A stretch of 64,000 nt of DNA from Neogale vison (lineage: Eukaryota > Chordata > Mammalia > Carnivora > Mustelidae): assembly GCF_020171115.1 (NCBI RefSeq), contig NC_058105.1, positions 29,835,001-29,899,000 of the forward strand. Reading direction: 5' to 3'. A program made the position numbers and the translations under genes. Below, piece after piece: positions 1-11,301 of the stretch. A model generated the notes under the pieces. It had not been told where the DNA came from, searched no databases, and saw only the letters and a program-made list of their open reading frames with translations. Positions within the stretch are counted from its first letter, which is position 1. Every line of letters starts with the position of its first letter.

Positions 1-521
1 TGAGGGACAGGTGCAGAGAGGTAGGCCAAGGCTAGCGCATTCAGGCTAGTCGAGTGGGTTAAGGATTTTGGTCTTTAACTGAAGCACAAAGGGAAATCAT
101 TGACGAGCAGGAGGATGACATGATCAGATCTGCAGCGTGAAGAGATCACCGTGGCTCTAGGGTAGACAAGAGATTGGCAGGGAACATGAGTGGGTGCAGG
201 TAGGCCATCCAAGAGGGCGGTAGTTCAGATGAATGATGATGGTGCTGGCTTGGAGCAGTGTGGAGGCTTCGTATATGGAGAACAACGCACAGACACAAAC
301 TCTGGTAAGTGTCGGGACATACACTGTGGAACCAAGAATCAAGCCAAAACCCAATCATCACTGAATCCTGGCCTATCTCCATCTGGAATCTCTCTCTTGA
401 CTCTATTCCATCAACCCTGTTCCAGCTCAGACCTCATCCTCTCCTGCCCCGACCATGCACCAGTCACTTCCATGGCCTCCCATTCCTTTTCTGGACCTGT
501 CACCGCAAAGATTTTTCTTTC
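1..521. other. Unassigned upstream sequence
   Basis: No gene or repeat is recognised. The few short open frames lack codon bias or known motifs and overlap one another on both strands. Confidence 0.4.
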
Positions 522-710
522 TTTTTTTTTAAGATTTTATTTATTTATTTGACAGAGATCACAAGTGGGCAGAGAGGCAGGCAGAGAGAGAGGGAGAAGC
601 AGGCTCCCTGCTGAGCAGAGAGCCCGATGCGGGGCTCAATCCCAGGACCCTGGGATCATGACCTGAGCCGAAAGCAGAGGCTTTAACCCACTGAGCCACC
701 CAGGTGCCCC
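522..710 (-). mobile_element. CAN SINE (tRNA-Lys-derived)
   Basis: A T-rich tail with AATAAA complements lies on the left and the tRNA-derived head (GGGCACCTGGGTGGCTCAGT on the minus strand) on the right at 710. This is the T+ class of carnivoran SINE, with AATAAA and a TCTT Pol III terminator in the tail. It abuts a second copy. Confidence 0.95.
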
Positions 711-715
711 TCTTT

Positions 716-935
716 CTTTTTTTTTTTTTAAAAGGATTTTATTTATTTATTTATTTATTTGAGAGACAGCTAGAGTGAGAGAGAACACACAGGGCGAACG
801 GCAGAGGGAGAGGGAAAGGGAGATGCAGACACCCTGCTGAGCAGAGAGCCCAATGCAGGGCTCAATCCTAGGACCCTGGAATCCTGACCTGAACTGAAGG
901 CAGACCCTTAACTGACTGAGCCACTCAGGCACCCC
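716..935 (-). mobile_element. CAN SINE, older divergent copy
   Basis: It has the same orientation as its left neighbour but a GAGAGAC-type body and longer TTTA tail. An agatttttctt motif occurs left of the first copy (about 509) and right of this one (about 937), suggesting one inserted beside or within the other. Confidence 0.92.
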
Positions 936-944
936 AGAGATTTT

Positions 945-1905
945 TCTTAATAATGGCTTTATTGAGATATAATTCACATGTCATACAATTCTCCCTTTCA
1001 AAAGTACAATTCAGTGGCTTTTAGCATTTCACATATATGTGAAACCACTGTCAATCTATTTTTAGAACATTTTCTTCACCTCCCAAAGAAAACCTATAGC
1101 CATTGACAGTCATTCCCGCCGCCCCTTCCAACCTTTCCAGCTCTAGGCAAATAGGAATCTACTTTCTGTCTCTATAGATTTCCCATTCTGGACACTTAGT
1201 AAAATTAAAATTATACAATGTGTCGTCTTTGGTGACTGGCTTCTTTCACTTTGAATCATGTTTTCGAGGCCCATTCATGTCGCAGCATGTATCAGAACTT
1301 CGTTCCTTTTTTTTTTTTTTTTTAGAACTTCGTTCCTTTTTAAGGCAGAGTAATAGTCCATTGTATGGACATACCACATGTTTTTTCTCCATCTGTCCAT
1401 TAATGGACATTTGGGTCATTTCCACTTTTTGGTCATTACCATGAATGGTGCTATGTGATTTCACGTACAAGTTTTTGGGTAGAAGTGTGTTTTCATTTCT
1501 TTTGGGTCATTCTCCTGGGTCATCTGATGACTATGCTTCACATTTTAGGAACCACCTGCCTGCTTTCTGAAGCAGTTGCTGTCTTATACATTATAGCCAG
1601 CTATGAGCGAGTGTTTCAATTTCTCCACTTTCTTGCCAGCACTTGCTGCTGTATGTCTCTTTCATTGTTGCTATCCTAGTATGTGTGAAGTGGGTGTTCC
1701 TTGTGGCTTCCATTTACATTTCTCTGAAGGCTAATGATGTTGAGCATGCTTTCACAAATGTATTGGCCACCTGTCTGTCTTCTCTGGAGAAATGTCTATT
1801 CAGATCATTTGCTTAATTTTTTCACCTTTTTTTAAATTGAGATACAATTGACATACGACATTACTGTATGTCTATACTCTCCTAAGCATTTTGCAAATTT
1901 AAGTA
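945..1905 (-). mobile_element. Old L1 (L1M-type) ORF2 end and 3' UTR
   Basis: The plus strand reads as the reverse complement of the mammalian L1 3' region: attgagatataattcacat, then ccattgtatggacatacca, then ggctaatgatgttgagcat. It has many indels and no usable frame. A poly(T) run at about 1,306-1,322 with a duplicated agaacttcgttcc looks like a small insertion with its own duplication. Confidence 0.85.
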
Positions 1906-1910
1906 TATTT

Positions 1911-2100
1911 TGAGGTGCCTGGGTGGCTCAGTTGGTTAGGTGCCTGAGTCTTGGTTTTGGTTTAGGTCACAATCTTCGGGTCGTGAGATCGAGCCCCGTG
2001 TTGTGCGCCATGCTAATCGAGGAATCTGTTTGGGATTCTCTCCCTCTGACCCTTCCTCCACTTGCATGCTCTCTAAATCAATCAATCAATTACATCTTCA
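1911..2100 (+). mobile_element. CAN SINE
   Basis: The head GGTGCCTGGGTGGCTCAGTT is at the left and an (AATC)n tail at the right. It is moderately diverged. Confidence 0.92.
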
Positions 2101-2104
2101 TGCC

Positions 2105-2240
2105 AGTCCTATAAAATAGGTACTGTTATTATCATTATCTGAGTTTTACAGGAAGAAAAGAGACCAAGGCACAAAGAGGTTCATTTTGCCTAAGATCCCA
2201 TAGCTAGTAAGAGGCATGCTAAAATTTAAACCCACGTTTA
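2105..2240 (-). mobile_element. MIR fragment
   Basis: The stretch resembles the reverse complement of MIR: aggtactgttattatcatta, gagttttacaggaag, a cacaaagaggtt core, then tagctagtaagaggca. Confidence 0.75.
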
Positions 2241-3097
2241 AACAATTTATTCAAGCCAAGAGAAATTTGGTGGGCCCAGCTGTCATTGCCTCATGCCTCA
2301 TGTCATGAATTTTGCAAGTCCGGCTCACCATGTGATGTGCCGGAGAAAGCAATAAAGATTATGAATTTTATCTGGGCTCATGCCTTTAATCACGAGCATT
2401 TTATGAGCTATTTAGAAGAGATTGATCTCAAGTATGGAGATTTACTGAGCTGCCATCTCCAATCAAGGGCTTTTGGAATAAGAGTTCCCAAATCCAATTT
2501 GTTAGACCTCCAGTGATTCACAAGATTATATTTTTGTATGGATGTGACAAGACATCTAAATGCATTGAACTTGAATCTTCGGGGGACAAACAAAAGCTCC
2601 GTTGATTTGTTCAAGGAAATGAAGGCTCCAACTGGACATGTGGATTGGGCAGATGGTGACAGGAAGCTGCTCGTTTTCCATTACCAAGCTAGCTCAAGTT
2701 CAATGCTTTCATAGATTTTGAAGGATGCTGCACTCCATTGGGTGGAAAATAAGTTGACGTGTGTGAAGATTTTCTTCCTTGGATGCAAGGGGAGAGGTGC
2801 TGAGGACAGTTTAGACCACAGGATCCCGAGAGCCCAGGACTGGAGGAGGGAGGGAGTCTCTTCCCTTGGACTAGACACACAGAGCCAGCGATCTGTAAGC
2901 CAAAAACGCCAGAGCGGTAACAGCAGGACCAGAGCCAACTTCCAGGCCTGGGCCATGCTTGGCAGGCACCAAGCATGCTTGATTGGCCTGCATTTTCTGT
3001 AGCAACCTTGATAGGATGCAGAGGGCCCAGATGAATTTAATGATTTGGGGTAGGATGGTCAGGAGAGGCTGCTAGGTTTGTTTTCTCCACTATTACC
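2241..3097. other. Unique sequence, no gene recognised
   Basis: No repeat family is recognised. Short frames on both strands show no protein similarity that I can name. About 2,280-2,620 is non-repetitive and might be conserved, which I cannot test. Confidence 0.35.
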
Positions 3098-3190
3098 CTT
3101 TTAGTGAGCTGTAATTCACATACCACACAATTCTTTGGGCTTATGTGTTTTGAGGAGTGCGAACAGTCCTTAATTTTCATAAACACACAA
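3098..3190 (-). mobile_element. Short old L1 3' UTR fragment
   Basis: The text tagtgagctgtaattcacat followed by accacacaattc resembles the same L1 3' region as at 945. Confidence 0.45.
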
Positions 3191-4385
3191 AATACAATTT
3201 AAAAGGCTTTTTTATGGTTGCCTTGAGAGTACAGATACTAGGTCGCCATTTATGTGTGTATATCCTGCTTGTAGCTTAATGATCATACCCACTACTACGA
3301 GTGTGTGTCATCGTTTGGCTCAGCGAACTGGATCTTCCGGGAATTTTGCAAGTAAACATCATCCCACCCTCTCCAGTTGGATCGCCCATCTCTAGACAAG
3401 GTTGAGGTCTTCCTGATGCAGCTGAAAAGTGCGCTCTCTTTCTTAAAACTGCCCAAACTGAAGCCCTGGGCGGTCTGTCTCTGGAGTCAGCATGAGACAG
3501 GCCCAGACTGAATAGCTCCCCCTCTCCCATTCATTTTGGTAAATATCAGTGTTCTACTCTCATTGAACCAGTGGAAATTGACCAGCAACAGACAACAGGC
3601 CTATAAGTGCACACTTTTGAGTGAATACAGTTGATTTAACTTTTTCTGGATGCTTCTGGGTTCCTGTCCCTATAGTCCCTATTCTTGAAGAGCCAACGGG
3701 CCAGATTTCATTGTCATTATTTCATATTTCATATTTCATATCCATTTCTGAGGCTTATATGTATCTGCATCTTTTATTAAGTGACCTCCGATGGAAAAAT
3801 GTGGATGCCCCAGCTTAAACAAACTTTACTGAAATTCTGGTTCTCTTGTCTAGATTTGTGATCAGAACTACATGGGAAGTCATTTAAAACCTGTAATATC
3901 TGATAAGGGGCTTAGAGAGCTAGTATTTTATCTCTATTGTTTATTGAGGGCTAATTCATTTATTTTGGAAGCCAGTAGTGAGATGGTTGGGAGATTCTCT
4001 GTTCTGGAAGCTGAGAAGCTTAACCTCTGGTCTCACCTAAATGGAAGGTCACAGGACCTCTGGAGGTGGGCCATGAAGCTACTTACAATGAAGCCCAAAT
4101 CTTCCTCAGGATGTAACTTTGGCTATTTGCCAGCCTGTCAAAAAGTGTTTGGCGGAGTCCCTGAGTTTCTCAATATGAAGCATGGAATTAACCAGTCACC
4201 TCAATACTATTCCAGCTCGGGAAAGACCACATAGGCCCCCGTTGGGTGGGGCACACCATATGAAAGTGCACATTTAATTCTAGAACCTTCTCCCCCCCCT
4301 CCCAGATACACATCCTTGCTCATCTTCGGTTTTTGATTCTAGCTCGAGGTAATGAACTCATACCGTTGGAGTTCACTCCTGAGCC
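3191..4385. other. Unassigned sequence
   Basis: A 120-codon open frame (3,872-4,234, +) is present but shows no recognisable domain. A short imperfect TTTCATA repeat lies at about 3,718-3,740. Nothing else is identified. Confidence 0.35.
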
Positions 4386-4613
4386 TTTTTTTTTTTTAGA
4401 TTTTTATTTGTTTATTTGACAGAAATCACAAGTAGGCAGAGAGGCAGGCAGAGAGAGAGGGAGAAGTAGGCTCCCCGCTGAGCAGAGATTCCCAGTGGGG
4501 GGCTCCATCCCAGGACCCTGAGACCATGACCTGAGCCAAAGGCAGAGGCTTAACCCACTGAGCCACCCAGGTACCCCAAATAAATAAATAAATAAAATCT
4601 TTTTTTAAAGAAA
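4386..4613 (-). mobile_element. CAN SINE with an extra plus-strand tail
   Basis: The antisense SINE runs 4,386-4,577. Immediately after its head comes a tail-like AAATAAATAAATAAATAAAA and TCTTTTTTT in the opposite orientation (4,578-4,606). The unit is flanked by gagcct on both sides (4,381-4,386 and 4,614-4,619). Confidence 0.9.
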
Positions 4614-4927
4614 GAGCCTATATGTCTTTTTCTCCCCCCACACCCACCTAGAGTATAAGTTCCATAATAACGCTCATTCCCTGCTGCACCCCTGGGGTCA
4701 GACCCAGTGCCCAGCACGGCCCTTGACTTGAACCCTTAGCTAGAGGTCAACACTAGGAAATGTCTGATGTTAAGTAACATGACTTCCCCATGAGTTGGCT
4801 TGTTTGGATTAGCTGCAAGTCAGTAGGCCCCCTGGTCACCGAACCCACTTTATAAAGTTATTTAATATTGACTAGTTGAGTACAGAAAATATGTGCTGAG
4901 GGCAATGATTACAATTTCATCTTAATA

Positions 4928-5119
4928 CTTTTTTTTAAGATTTTATTTATTTATTTGACAGAGAGATCACAAGTAGGCAGAGAGGCAGGCAGAGAGAGAA
5001 AGGAGGAAGCAGGCTCCCCATGGAGCAGAGAGCCCGATGGGGGGCTCGATGCAGGACCCTGGGATCATGACCCGAGCTGAAGGCAGAGGCTTTAACCCAT
5101 TGATTAACCCAGGTGCCCC
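4928..5119 (-). mobile_element. CAN SINE
   Basis: A young-looking antisense copy of the CAAGTAGGCAGAGAGGCAGG subfamily, with its head ending at 5,119. Confidence 0.95.
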
Positions 5120-5548
5120 AATTTCCTCTTAGTTCTAATAGGAGCAAAATACCATGACAGATTCGCTTTTGAGATACCTCTTGACGGGTGATGATAGAAT
5201 CATGTCACCAGCCTTCGGAAGTTCCCCGGGTCTATTTGTCATGGTAGGGGAGAGTATCAGGCCAGGTGATCGAAATGCTGATTCAGATGACTGGAGGAGA
5301 AATTTAAAAAGAAGAATGCAGGCTCTTGGCAAGTGCTTTCTGACCTACTACAATATTGGAAATAATTACTAGAAAAGATGAGATCAGAGGACTGATCTGG
5401 CCACCAGGAGAACTCACAGGATGGCAGTACTAAGATCCATGGTTTGTCCTTTGCCTTTGCAACTTAAAACACTCCAGTCTCTGGATAAACAAAATGTGCT
5501 ATATACAGGCAATGGCATATTATTTAGTCTGAACAAAGAAGAAAATTC

Positions 5549-5789
5549 TTTTTTTTTTTAAGATTTTATTTATTGGGGCGCCTGGGTGGCTCAGTGGGTT
5601 AAAGCCTCTGCCTTCGGCTCAGGTCATGATCTCAGGGTCCTGGGATTGAGCCCAGCATCGGGCTCTCCGCTCAGCAGGGAGCCTGCTTTCCACCCCCACC
5701 CCCGCCCCCCCTCTGCCTACTTGTGATCTCTGTCAAATAAATAAATAAAAATTTTAAAAACAAAACAAAAAGATTCTATTTATTTATTT

Positions 5790-5824
<35 letters not shown>

Positions 5825-5975
5825 CGAGAGAGGGAACACAAGCAGGGGGAGTGGGAGAGGGAGAAGCAGGTTTCCTGCTGAGCAGGGAGCCCGATGTGGG
5901 GCTCCATCCAGGACCCTGGGATCATGACCTGAGCAGAAGGCAGAGGCTCAACTGACTGAGCCACCTAGGCGCCCT
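5549..5975 (-). mobile_element. CAN SINE interrupted by another SINE
   Basis: The tail start (5,549-5,574) and the rest of the body (5,771-5,975) are separated by an inserted plus-strand SINE. The outer duplication gaaaattct is at 5,542-5,550 and 5,976-5,984. The body includes a GA-dinucleotide run at about 5,795-5,820. Confidence 0.93.
5575..5769 (+). mobile_element. CAN SINE nested in an antisense SINE
   Basis: A full copy bounded by aagattttatttatt (5,560-5,574) and aagattctatttatt (5,770-5,784), a 15-bp target duplication taken from the T-rich tail of the host SINE. Confidence 0.95.
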
Positions 5976-5984
5976 GAAAATTCT

Positions 5985-6181
5985 TTTTTGTTTTAAAAGA
6001 TTTTATCTATTTTTCAGAGAGAGAGAGAGAGAGAGAGCAAGAGCAGGGGGAGGGGCAGACAGAGGGAGAAGTAGGCTTCCCACCGAGCGAGAAGCCCTAT
6101 AAGGGACTCGATCCCAGGACCCTGGAACCATGACCTGAGCTGAAGGCAGATGCTTAACCAATTGAGCCACCCAGGTGCCCC
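5985..6181 (-). mobile_element. CAN SINE
   Basis: The third SINE of the cluster begins in the duplicated attct of the previous one and ends at 6,181, before another aaattct. Confidence 0.92.
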
Positions 6182-6189
6182 AAGGAAGG

Positions 6190-6740
6190 AAATTCTGACA
6201 CGCTAACAACATGGACCAATCTTAAAGACATTGTGCTGAATGAAATAAGTCAGTTACCATGATCGCCCTTCTGCGAGGTCCTAGAGTCATCACATTCTTA
6301 GAGACAGAAAGTAGAATGGTGATTGTCAAAGGCTGGGTAGCGAAATGAATGGGGAGTTATTATTTAATAGGTATAGAGTTTCAGTTTTGGAAAATGAAAA
6401 AAGTTTTGGAAATGGATGGTGGTGATGATTGCCTAACAATGTGAACGCACTTAGTGCTAATGAACTGTGTGCTTAAAAATTGGTTAAAATGTGGGCGCCT
6501 GGGTGCCTCAGTGGGTTAAGCCTCTGCCTTCGTCTCAGGTCATGGTCTCAGGGTCCTGGGATCGAGTCCCATGTCGGAGTCTCTGCTTGGCGGGGAGCCT
6601 GCTTCCTCCCACCTCTCTGCCTACTTGTGATCTCTCTCTGTCAAAAAAATAAATAAAATCTTCAAAAAATTGGTTAAAATGTTAAATTTTATGTCTATTT
6701 TTCTATGACTAAAAACTAATAATAAAAAATTCAAAATTGA
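6190..6740 (+). mobile_element. Old L1 3' UTR and tail, split by a SINE
   Basis: The sequence follows the L1M 3' end (agacagaaagtagaatggtg, then gatggtggtgatgattgc, then cttaaaaattggttaaaatg) and ends in an A-rich tail near 6,740. A SINE interrupts it at 6,493-6,664. Confidence 0.8.
6493..6664 (+). mobile_element. CAN SINE inside an L1 tail
   Basis: An exact 18-bp duplication, aaaaattggttaaaatgt, flanks it at 6,475-6,492 and 6,665-6,682. Confidence 0.96.
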
Positions 6741-6819
6741 ACAAAAGATAAAACACTCCAAACCAGGAAAATGAGCTCACCGCAGCCCAGTTCACATTAA
6801 TTAAAGCAGAGTACCAATT

Positions 6820-7075
6820 TACCAATTTACAAAGAAATCTAGAACACTAAGGGAAAAATCATAAAGGGAAATATTGATTGATTTTGACTGTGTAAATATT
6901 TTTAATTTCTTTACACCAAAATCCATCATAAAATTAATGACAAAGGATTAATAGCCGTGCTATATAAAGAGCTTGTACATATTAACAGAAAAATAAGTGT
7001 TTCAATATAAAAGTGGCAAAGGACATGAACAGGAAACTCATAAAAGAAAAAAATACAGTTGGGTGATAAGTGAAC
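6820..7075 (+). mobile_element. Old L1 fragment
   Basis: The A-rich text (tatataaagagcttgtacat, then aaaggacatgaacaggaaac) resembles an old L1 ORF2/3' region. It is highly diverged. Confidence 0.5.
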
Positions 7076-7341
7076 ATTTCAATCCTTCTTTCTCTTGTTA
7101 GTGAAATGCTGGACCCTAATGGAGGGTTTGAGACCTCATATCGATCACTTGAAATCAGTCATGGGGAGAGTATTTCCACCATGGAAACAAGCAAGTACTA
7201 CATATTAGAGTTTGGTTTTCTTCCTTGGAGAACAGGTTGGTAAACATTTTCCAGCAAATTACTATGCATATTCAGTCATTCCCTCTCACCTGGTTCCTTT
7301 CCAACTACGGTTAACGCTCTCAAGTCTTCACAGCCTTCTTT

Positions 7342-7533
7342 TTTTTTTTTTAAGATTTTATTTATTTATTTGAGAGAGAGACAGTGAGAGAGAGCATGAG
7401 CGAGGAGAAGGTCAGAGAGCAAAGCAGACTCCCCATGGAGCTGGGAGCCCGAAGTGGGACTCGATCCCAGAACTCCGGGATCATGACCCAAGCCGAAGGC
7501 AGTCGTCCAACCAACTGAGCTACCCAGGCGTCC
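7342..7533 (-). mobile_element. CAN SINE
   Basis: The exact 16-bp duplication cttcacagccttcttt lies at 7,326-7,341 and 7,534-7,549. Confidence 0.96.
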
Positions 7534-7805
7534 CTTCACAGCCTTCTTTAAAGAAGCTCGAACCCATCCTTTATCCTTCTCCAGCTACTGTACCATTTCT
7601 GTCTTCCTTTAATCAAACTTCTTCAAAGAATTGACTAGACTTGCTGAATCCATTTACTCCTTTCCTAATTATTCTTCAACACACTTAAGCCATTTTTTGC
7701 CACCACCACTTCCTTGAAACAACTTTTGCTCAGCTCCGTGACATCTGCGAATCCTAAATTCTATGAAGAATTTTCCCTTACCTTTCTGACCTCTTGAAGG
7801 TATTC

Positions 7806-8033
7806 TTTTTTTTTAAGATTTTATTTATTTATTTATTTGACAGAAAGAGAGAGAAAGGGAGAGAGATACAGTAAGAGAGGGAACACAAGAAGGGGGAATG
7901 GGAGAGGGGGAAGCAGGCTTCCTGCTGAGCGGGAAGCCTGATGAGGGGCCCAATGCAGGGCCCGATCCTAGGACCCTGGGATCATGACTTGAGCCGAAGG
8001 CAGATGCTTAACGACTGAGCCACCCAGGGGCTC
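7806..8033 (-). mobile_element. CAN SINE in L2
   Basis: The flanks ctcttgaaggtattc (left) and ctcttggcagtattc (right) are an imperfect duplication of L2 text. Confidence 0.93.
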
Positions 8034-8282
8034 CTCTTGGCAGTATTCAACTCTGTTAACCATTACCTTCTTAAAACCTTCTTGTCTTTGGGCTTCCATG
8101 CGATACATGACCCTGGTTTTCCTCTGATCTTTTTCGCTCCTCTTTTTCAGTTCGCTTCTCAGATTTGTCTTTCCATTTCCCACATCTAAATGTTGGTGTT
8201 TTCCAGAGATTAGTCATGAGTCCTTTTCTATTTTCTATTCTCTCCTTAGGTGATGTCATCCATTCCTGTGACTTCATTTTAT

Positions 8283-8488
8283 TTTGTAAGATTTATTTAT
8301 TATTTTAAAGAGAGAGAGAGAGCACGCACATAAGCGGGGGGAGAGGCAGAGGGAGAGAGAGAAGGGAGGCAGACTCCCCGCTGAGTGGGTTGCCTAACTT
8401 GGGGCTTGATTCTCAGGATCTTGAGATCATGACCTGAGCCAAAACCAAGAGTTGGATGCTTAACCGACTGAGCTACCCAAGTGCCCCC
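8283..8488 (-). mobile_element. CAN SINE in L2, older copy
   Basis: It has a short GA-rich body with a CACGCACA motif. The flanks share ccattcctg, and the L2 text resumes to its right. Confidence 0.92.
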
Positions 8489-8926
8489 ATTCCTGACTTT
8501 TATGCAAATGACTTCTAGGTCTGTATCTCCAGCTGGGCCTCTCCTCTGAGTTCCAATTGCCCGCTTGTCAATGTCACCCTTTCAGTGTCTCAAAAGCATC
8601 TCAGACTCAATATATTCCGAACCAGAGCCGAAGACTTTCTCTCTTTCCCTTAAACCAGAAGTCTCTTAGTGTTCCCCATCTCAATAAAATGCACCATGAT
8701 ATAAGCCAGAAACTTAGGAGCCATCATCTCTGTCTTCCTCATTTTCCACATCACAAGTCTGGGTTGTCGTTGGTTTCCAGATATTTCCCAGGTAAATTCT
8801 CTTCTCTCCATGTCCATTTCCACTGCCCTAGTACAAGCCTCCATGATCTTTCCGGTGGACAACCTCCTCACTGGTCTTCCTGCCTCCATTTTCTTCCCTT
8901 AGATACGCTCTCCACAGTTAAGAGTC

Positions 8927-9160
8927 CTTTTCTTTTTTTTCTTTCCTTTTCAGATTTATTTATTTATTCATTTTAGTTAAAGAGCGAGAGCATGGGCGTG
9001 AGTGCACGGGGGAGGGGCAGAGGAAGAGGGAGAGGGAAACTCAAGCAGACTCCCCACTGAGTGCACAGCCTGATGGGGGGCTTGATCTCATGACCCTGAG
9101 ATCATGACCTGAGCTGAAACCAAGAGCCCCATGCTTAACCCGCTGAACCACCCAGCCCCC
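8927..9160 (-). mobile_element. CAN SINE in L2, older copy
   Basis: The head is degraded (cacccagccccc) and is followed by a C-rich run to about 9,187 before L2 resumes. Confidence 0.9.
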
Positions 9161-9835
9161 GCCCTAGCCCCCACCCCACACCCCGCCAAGGGAACTTTTC
9201 AAAACAGGAGTCTGATCATGTGACACTCCTGCCTTAAACCTCTCAATGGCTTCCCATTTTTTAGGATTAAAAAAAAAACTTGCACTGCCCTAGGGCCCTG
9301 AATTATCTGGCTCGATGCCCATGTCTCCAGCTTCATCTCATATCACTCCAGTCCCTCTGTACTCTAGGCACACCAACTTTGTTTTGGTTTCTAGAACAGA
9401 GACTTCACACATCCTCTTCCCTTTGCCCGGAATGCTCTTTCCCCTCCTGTCCTCCCTGCACCTTGCTGACTCCTATCTATCTAATCTATCATCACAATTC
9501 TAAATTCACTTCCCTCCATGGAGCCTCCTATACAGACATGCTAGAATAAATCCAGTCCGCATCTCCCCGGCCCCACCCTTCCATTATAGACTCTCAGGGT
9601 ACACTAAACATCTTCTTTATTGCTCTTATTACAGTTTTATTTTTGCATTTATGTGTGTGATTCTTTGATTATTGTCTGTTCTCCCCACAGACCAGAAACT
9701 CCACGAAGGCAAGGACTAAGTCTTTTTTTGCTCATCATTGATCTACAGCACCTAGGGGAAGACCTGGCACACAGTAGGTACATAATTAATATCGGCAGGA
9801 CTAATGAATCAGTGATTCTTATGTATAGGAAACTC

Positions 9836-10138
9836 ACAAAACCAGGCCAGCTAGCATTTCTTCTTTTATTAAGACTTCCAGGAAGCTAAGAATCATATTT
9901 AAAGCTTAATCACAGTAATCATATCAACCCTCTATAAATAACACATGTGAATCATCTCTTGTAATCTTGGTGTTCTATTCTTAGTTTATTGACCTGTAAC
10001 ATCGGTTTTGGCACAAGATGCTGTGTGTACATGTGCCTGTGTCTGCAACATGCACGAGAACATATATATGATACAAAAATAAATCAGTCCCTAAATGCAA
10101 GGTGTTGAGAAATTGATAAAAAAAAAAAGACCTCTTGT
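9836..10138. other. Unassigned AT-rich sequence
   Basis: No repeat or gene is recognised. Confidence 0.35.
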
Positions 10139-10352
10139 TTTTTTTTTTTAAAGATTTATTTATTTATTTTAGAGAAAGAGAGAGAGAGTGCACGCACAGG
10201 GGTGGAGGGAGAAAGAGAGAGAGAAAAAATCCTCAAGCCAACTCCCCACTGAGTGCAGAGCCCCACATGGGGCTCTATCCCGGGACCACTAGATCATGAC
10301 CTGAGCTAAAATCGAGAGTCAGATGCTTAACCGCCTGAGCCACCCAGTTGCA
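10139..10352 (-). mobile_element. CAN SINE, older copy
   Basis: Antisense copy with a GTGCACGCACAGG body motif and head ccacccagttgcac. Confidence 0.92.
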
Positions 10353-10367
10353 CTCCTCACCCCCACC

Positions 10368-10565
10368 TTTTTTTTTTTAAAGATTTTATTTATTTATTTG
10401 ACAGACAGAGACCACAAGTAGGCAGAGAGGCAGGCAGAGAGAGAGAGGAGGAAGCAGGCTCCCTGCTGAGCAGAGAGCCTGATGTGGGGTTTGATCCCAG
10501 GACCCTGGGATCATGACCTGATCCAAAAGCAGAGGCTTTAACCCACTGAGCCACCCAGGTGCCCC
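10368..10565 (-). mobile_element. CAN SINE, young subfamily
   Basis: Antisense copy carrying CACAAGTAGGCAGAGAGGCA. It follows directly on another antisense SINE. Confidence 0.95.
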
Positions 10566-10657
10566 CCTCGCCCCTTTTTTTAAGACCTCATCTTAACCAG
10601 TGGTGATGGTGAAGCTGGTGTTTTATCCATGTGTCATTTCCATCTTTTTTTCAGTTC

Positions 10658-10739
10658 TTTTTTTTTTTTCACACTCTATCCCCAACATGGGGCTCCAAGA
10701 TCAACAGTCGCATGCTCCACCAAATGAGCCCTCCAGGCA
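10658..10739 (-). mobile_element. Short old CAN-type SINE remnant
   Basis: The text cactctatccccaacatggg, then ctccaagatcaacagtcgca, then ccaaatgagccctccaggca matches the short tRNA-only variant also seen at 11,302, 28,177, 48,600 and 62,810. Confidence 0.75.
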
Positions 10740-10898
10740 CAGACCCCCCCCCACCGTCTCATATTGCAGACCTTTCATGGTATGCGTGGTTCATCTGTGG
10801 ACTATAAGGGCAGTGGGTAGAGACCTTGTTTCTCTAGATTCTGTACCACGTCTAGGGACTGTCAAGTGATATCATTCAAACCACAGAACTCACTGTCT

Positions 10899-11083
10899 TT
10901 TTAAAAAAAAAATTATTTATTTGTCAGAGAGAGAGAAAGCACAAGCAGGGGGAGCAGCAGCCAGAGGGAGAAGTAGGCTTCCGGCTGAGCAAGGAGCCTG
11001 ATGTGGGGCTCGATCCCAAGATCCTGGGATCATGTCCTGAGCCGAAGGCAGATGCTTAACCAACTGAGCCACCCAGGCATCCC
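10899..11083 (-). mobile_element. CAN SINE
   Basis: Antisense copy with head acccaggcatccc. It is the first of three consecutive antisense SINEs. Confidence 0.94.
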
Positions 11084-11106
11084 AGACATCCCTAAAAAAA
11101 AAAAAA

Positions 11107-11290
11107 ATTTAAGATTTTATTTATTTGACAGAGAGAGAGAGATCACAAGTAGACAGAGCAGCAAGCGGGGCGGGGGAAACAGGCTCCCTGCTGAGCAGAG
11201 AGCCCCATGTGGGGCTCCATCCCTGGACCTTGAGATCATTGCCTGAGCCGAAAGCACAGGCTTTCACCCACTGAGCCACCTAGGCGCCCC
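11107..11290 (-). mobile_element. CAN SINE
   Basis: Antisense copy with an A-rich spacer on its left and head ccacctaggcgcccc. Confidence 0.94.
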
Positions 11291-11301
11291 CAAAAAATCT
11301 T

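Larger units (their letters stand above)
7550..9835 (+). mobile_element. Long degraded L2 (LINE-2) with coding region and 3' end
   Basis: Taken without the three inserted SINEs, the text follows L2 through the late ORF (aaatgttggtgttttccaga; ctccttaggtgatgtcatcc; gtatctccagctgggcctct) to the 3' end (gtgattctttgattattgtc; gacctggcacacagtaggta). Frames are broken throughout. It is one of the longest single repeat relics in the window and predates all of the SINEs. Confidence 0.85.

Noticed and set aside
3872..4234. 120-codon plus frame MGSHLKPVIS...
   Set aside because: No domain, no codon-bias evidence and no splice context; likely chance or an unidentified repeat.
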